Shown here piece by piece: positions 61,901 through 64,000 of a DNA stretch of 64,000 nt. The DNA is from Bacillota bacterium (GTDB lineage Bacteria > Bacillota > Clostridia > Acetivibrionales > DSM-1351), in NCBI GenBank assembly GCA_023444055.1, contig JAEZRV010000018.1:37840-101839 (forward strand), in the 5' to 3' direction. The stretch's first letter is position 1. Each line of letters starts with the position of its first letter. The position numbers and the translations under genes are program-made. The notes under the pieces were generated by a model that saw only the letters and a program-made list of their open reading frames with translations, had not been told where the DNA came from and ran no database searches.

Positions 61901-64000
61901 TATATGCAATAAGCGGATATAATGACAGGCAGTATTTGAACGAGGTTGAAGTGTATGACCCAGCATCAAATAACTGGATAAGAAAAACAAGTATACCTAC
62001 GCCAAGAGCTTATTTTGGAGTAGAATCTATAGATAATAAAATATATACTATTGGTGGAAACAATGGCAGTCATCAAAATATATCCGAAATGTATGATATT
62101 ATAACAAATACATGGTTGACACAGCCATCAATATCTATGGAAAAGGACTTTTTTGGATTATCTGAAATAGGTGGAAGAATATATGCTGTAGGTGGGCTTT
62201 ATAACAATACTTATACCAATTATAATGGTTCGTATAACTATAGCGATATTGACGTATCTACAAATAGGGTAGATATGTATATTCTAAATATTCAAACTAA
62301 TATACCGAAAATTCCTCAAAATATTATCTTAACAGCAACAAAGGATAGTATAGCAATAAGATGGAATAGTATTGTAGATGCAGCAACAGGGTATGAAATA
62401 GAGGTTGATGGTGCAATTGTTAGTACAGGAACGAATGCATATTATACTCATAGCAATCTTTCTGAAAATACTTATCATACTTACAGAGTAAGAGCCAGAA
62501 ACATAGCAGGAGCAGGAGAATGGAGCAGGCTGATAGAACAGTGGACTTCTAACCCTTCTGATACTCAAAGAGGCGAATGGGCTCAGAAAGCAAGTATGAA
62601 CAGCCAAAGATATTCTCCAGCTTCTGTAGTTTTTGACGGAAAAATGTATTTAATAGGCGGTTATAATGGAAGCTATTTGAGAACTGCAGAAGAATATGAT
62701 CCTGATACTGATAAGTGGATAGCAAAAGCAAATATGTCTGTTGAAAGACAGGGGCTGGGAGCTGCAACGGTTAACGGTAAAATATATGCAATAGGTGGCT
62801 ACAATAGTAATGGTTATTTAAATACTGTAGAAGAATATAACCCTGTCACTGATACATGGGAACGAAAGAAAGAGATGCCGACGGCTAGGGCATATAGTGG
62901 AGTGACAGTAGTAAATGGAAAAATATATGTTTCAGGTGGAACAGGTGGAGGTAATAAGGTAGAAGAGTACGATCCTGTTACAGATACATGGACAACAAAA
63001 GCATCAATGAATGATGCAAGATATGGACATGGAGCAGCTGTGCTCAATGGAAAGATTTATGTAATCGGCGGAAGTGGTTCAAACACAGTAGAAGAATATG
63101 ACCCTGCTACTGATACATGGACGATAAAAGGCGGAGTAATCACACAGCGATACGGACAAAAAGCAGTAACTGTGAATAATACTATATATGTAATTGGAGG
63201 ATATACTTCATCTTATATAAGACTTGTTGAAGAATATAACCCACAAACGAATACATGGCTTGATAAGGGAAATATGGATACAGCAAGATGCTATGCTTCA
63301 GCTGAATACATAGATAATAAAATATATGTTGCAGGAGGACAGAGTAGTGGTAGTAGTAACCTAAATACAACAGAAGCGTTAATATTACAGACTACAAAAG
63401 TTCCGAATGTTCCATCAAACATCGTAGTTACTGCTAATGAAAATACAATAAAGTTTAAATGGAATAAAATTATAGATGCAACTGGTTATGATATAGAAGT
63501 TGATGGTGTTATAAAAGATACTATTGGTAAGAATGAGTATAATCATACAAGTCTAACAGCAAATACTCAGCATAACTACCGAATTAGGGCTAAGAATATT
63601 GCAGGAGCAGGAGAATGGAGTAATCTAATCGTACAGTGGACGGCTAACCCTTCTGACTCTCAAAAAGGTGAATGGGCTACGAAAGCAACTATGAACAGCA
63701 AAAGATATTATGCGGCTTCGGCAGTTGTTGACGGAAAAATGTATGTAATAGGCGGTAATAATGGAGACTATTTAAATACAGTAGAAGAATATGATATTGC
63801 TACTGATAAGTGGATAGTAAAAGCAAATATGTCTGTTGAAAGACAGGGCTTAGGAGCTGCTGCGGTAAACGGTAAAATATATGCAATAGGTGGCTTTAAT
63901 AGTAAAAGTTATCTAAATACTGTAGAAGAATATGACCCTGTTACTGATACGTGGGTAAGAAAGACGGGAATGCCAACAGCAAGAGCATATAGTGGAGTTA
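58918..64000 (+). CDS. Giant secreted fibronectin-III / kelch-repeat protein (3' end off window)
   Basis: Starts ATG 58918, five bases after AGGGGG. Signal peptide MGQEKVSRKITALLLVVCVL...ALA (cut near residue 33). Nine FN3 domains follow (about residues 36-810), each ending in a form of YRVRAKN..G.GEWS. Then comes a six-blade kelch propeller (about 815-1120; blades carry KIYAIGG and VEEYDPVSNTW), FN3 10, a second six-blade kelch unit, FN3 11 and the start of a third propeller. 1694 codons are open at the window edge. FN3 plus propeller tandems in cellulolytic clostridia are cell-surface or carbohydrate-binding proteins. No cohesin, dockerin or SLH domain is visible in this part; one may lie downstream. 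Confidence 0.88.
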   Translation, partial: MGQEKVSRKITALLLVVCVLLSSIGAPNLVLAESGGLGTPQNTKAVAISDSEIQLTWDSVPDAVGYDVEADDSIIDAGSDMSYVHSGLAAGSQHSYRVRAKNADGFGEWSETVIQLVPEKESTIENIPVPQNIKAISSGSAITVMWDGVDGADGYDIEVDGSSVVDNGNRTEYSHIGLESGSQHNYKVRAKKSNIPGDWSNIVTQTVAQTGSGDEPSVDSLDIPQNLVAAQIDNSSILVVWDSVNGALEYDLEVDGHIEERGNNTTYVHNGLKAGSSHEYKVRAKKSGVASEWSPIVIKELVADVPSGIVLDIPKNVTANVINGNQISIEWDSVNGALGYDIMVDGNKIDDCGNNTSYLHKDLEVGSSHTYKVRAKDNSNVSEWSSEVQKELGSITLSQPSIVTASAISVNQINVEWMPINEEAEYEIEVDGTIIDCNKKTSYEHSGLEAGSSHSYRIRAKNAYGVSSWSESLVRVTLPGTPENIVTEATEKCITLRWNAVKGATAYDIYVDGEIISDIQGLAYINSGLLSNTQHTYMIRAKNESGLGQWSSEIIKNTLSEVPENIFITASTDKITVSWDAIDNVLGYEIEVDKEIINNGLDTVYVHDGLKPNENHTYRIRVKYKNGFGEWSYLVTKPTLPLAPVNITTDSTKSSITIKWDEAEGATTGYQIEANGIITDVGNTLIYVDSGLQPDTLYTYRVRVKNDSGEGAWSPLISKYTKSTISTYIYAMALQNTITVNWTAVPGAVSYDIEIDGGVVSNTKDTSYKHLNLSPGTIHIYKIRYLDSKGNISEWSDQFVQLTSESNSKIDGQWTSLANMATPRHGAGIVELNGKIYAIGGMSSTAYIQYYNNNRYYSYSKKDTYLTSVEEYNPETNSWILKSPMPTGRWGLSTVAYNNKIYAIGGYNENGCLNIVEEFDPVSNTWIAKKGMTNARYHFGAAEVNGRIYAIGGKGINGILNSVEEYDPVSNTWVFRSSMPTARYGLGVIEANDRIYAISGYNDRQYLNEVEVYDPASNNWIRKTSIPTPRAYFGVESIDNKIYTIGGNNGSHQNISEMYDIITNTWLTQPSISMEKDFFGLSEIGGRIYAVGGLYNNTYTNYNGSYNYSDIDVSTNRVDMYILNIQTNIPKIPQNIILTATKDSIAIRWNSIVDAATGYEIEVDGAIVSTGTNAYYTHSNLSENTYHTYRVRARNIAGAGEWSRLIEQWTSNPSDTQRGEWAQKASMNSQRYSPASVVFDGKMYLIGGYNGSYLRTAEEYDPDTDKWIAKANMSVERQGLGAATVNGKIYAIGGYNSNGYLNTVEEYNPVTDTWERKKEMPTARAYSGVTVVNGKIYVSGGTGGGNKVEEYDPVTDTWTTKASMNDARYGHGAAVLNGKIYVIGGSGSNTVEEYDPATDTWTIKGGVITQRYGQKAVTVNNTIYVIGGYTSSYIRLVEEYNPQTNTWLDKGNMDTARCYASAEYIDNKIYVAGGQSSGSSNLNTTEALILQTTKVPNVPSNIVVTANENTIKFKWNKIIDATGYDIEVDGVIKDTIGKNEYNHTSLTANTQHNYRIRAKNIAGAGEWSNLIVQWTANPSDSQKGEWATKATMNSKRYYAASAVVDGKMYVIGGNNGDYLNTVEEYDIATDKWIVKANMSVERQGLGAAAVNGKIYAIGGFNSKSYLNTVEEYDPVTDTWVRKTGMPTARAYSGV
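62308..64000 (+). repeat. 1095-bp FN3-plus-kelch module repeat inside the giant gene
   Basis: The segment with FN3 10 and the second propeller recurs 1095 bases (365 codons) later, as shown by GTGGACTTCTAACCCTTCTG at 62541 and GTGGACGGCTAACCCTTCTG at 63636. Long stretches such as KANMSVERQGLGAA and NGKIYAIGG are the same in both. This indicates recent whole-module duplication. Confidence 0.85.

Noticed and set aside
59259..63370. Several minus-strand open frames inside the giant gene
   Set aside because: They are antisense images of repeated FN3 and kelch codons. They recur at the same place in each repeat, so they reflect sequence repetition rather than genes.

Overview
The window looks like a chromosomal segment of a low-GC, endospore-forming, cellulose- or cellodextrin-degrading clostridium. 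The supporting signs are AT-rich DNA with AGGAGG-type ribosome sites, spoIVA, T-box and TPP leaders, a pta-ackA acetate pathway, and a cellodextrin ABC transporter linked to a GH94 cellobiose phosphorylase. The order SBP, two-component system, two permeases, SBP, then phosphorylase closely recalls the cua/cbpA cluster of Ruminiclostridium cellulolyticum, so a Ruminiclostridium-like organism is the best guess. The species cannot be fixed from the sequence alone.

Layout. 1-5.3 kb (minus strand): the end of an apgM-type phosphoglycerate mutase, two arrays of short tandem repeats, and glnS-gltX behind a T-box leader. 5.3-8.5 kb: an accessory islet with a frameshifted tyrosine-recombinase remnant, a PIN/NYN-like putative nuclease, a broken ORF next to a nested palindrome, and an AbiH-family abortive-infection protein. 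8.5-10.2 kb: a membrane protein fused to a spermidine-synthase-like domain. 10.5-20.7 kb: core genes pta, ackA, DUF177, rpmF, a DUF512/radical-SAM protein, der, plsY, gpsA and spoIVA. 20.9-25 kb: thiT under a TPP riboswitch, and uvrA behind a LexA-like box. 25-29 kb: two tandem copies of a DUF47-pit phosphate uptake operon, each with its own Pho-box-like promoter. 29.4-31.7 kb: a ClpE-like unfoldase. 32-44.3 kb: cellodextrin sensing, uptake and phosphorolysis. 44.4-47.4 kb: phoR-phoP, then a Pho box fused to a decayed pstA fragment. 47.4-58.5 kb: cheW, argJ, a HIT protein, rpsU, yqeY, CYTH, a cysteine-cluster protein, a DJ-1 protein, an SDR, a CorA-family transporter behind a switch-like leader, tRNA-Val, a CaCA antiporter and a DUF421/DUF4363 pair. 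58.9-64 kb: the first 1694 codons of a giant secreted fibronectin III/kelch protein that runs off the window.

How the genes work together. Extracellular cellodextrins are probably sensed by the lipoprotein at 32.0 kb and the YesMN-type pair, imported by the LplB/YtcP-type transporter, and split by phosphorolysis to glucose-1-phosphate and glucose, saving ATP. Acetyl-CoA then yields ATP through Pta-AckA. Phosphate supply appears rewired: PhoP-type boxes (TGTTAA direct repeats, 11-bp period) precede both pit operons and also a collapsed pst locus beside phoPR. This suggests that the high-affinity Pst system at this site was lost while the low-affinity Pit system was duplicated under Pho-type control.

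The less expected structures are: a family of about 60-bp elements with inverted ends scattered between genes; a 49-bp hairpin repeat array between der and plsY; mutually exclusive hairpins in front of the CorA-family gene; the Pho-box/pst scar; and the PIN-AbiH islet.
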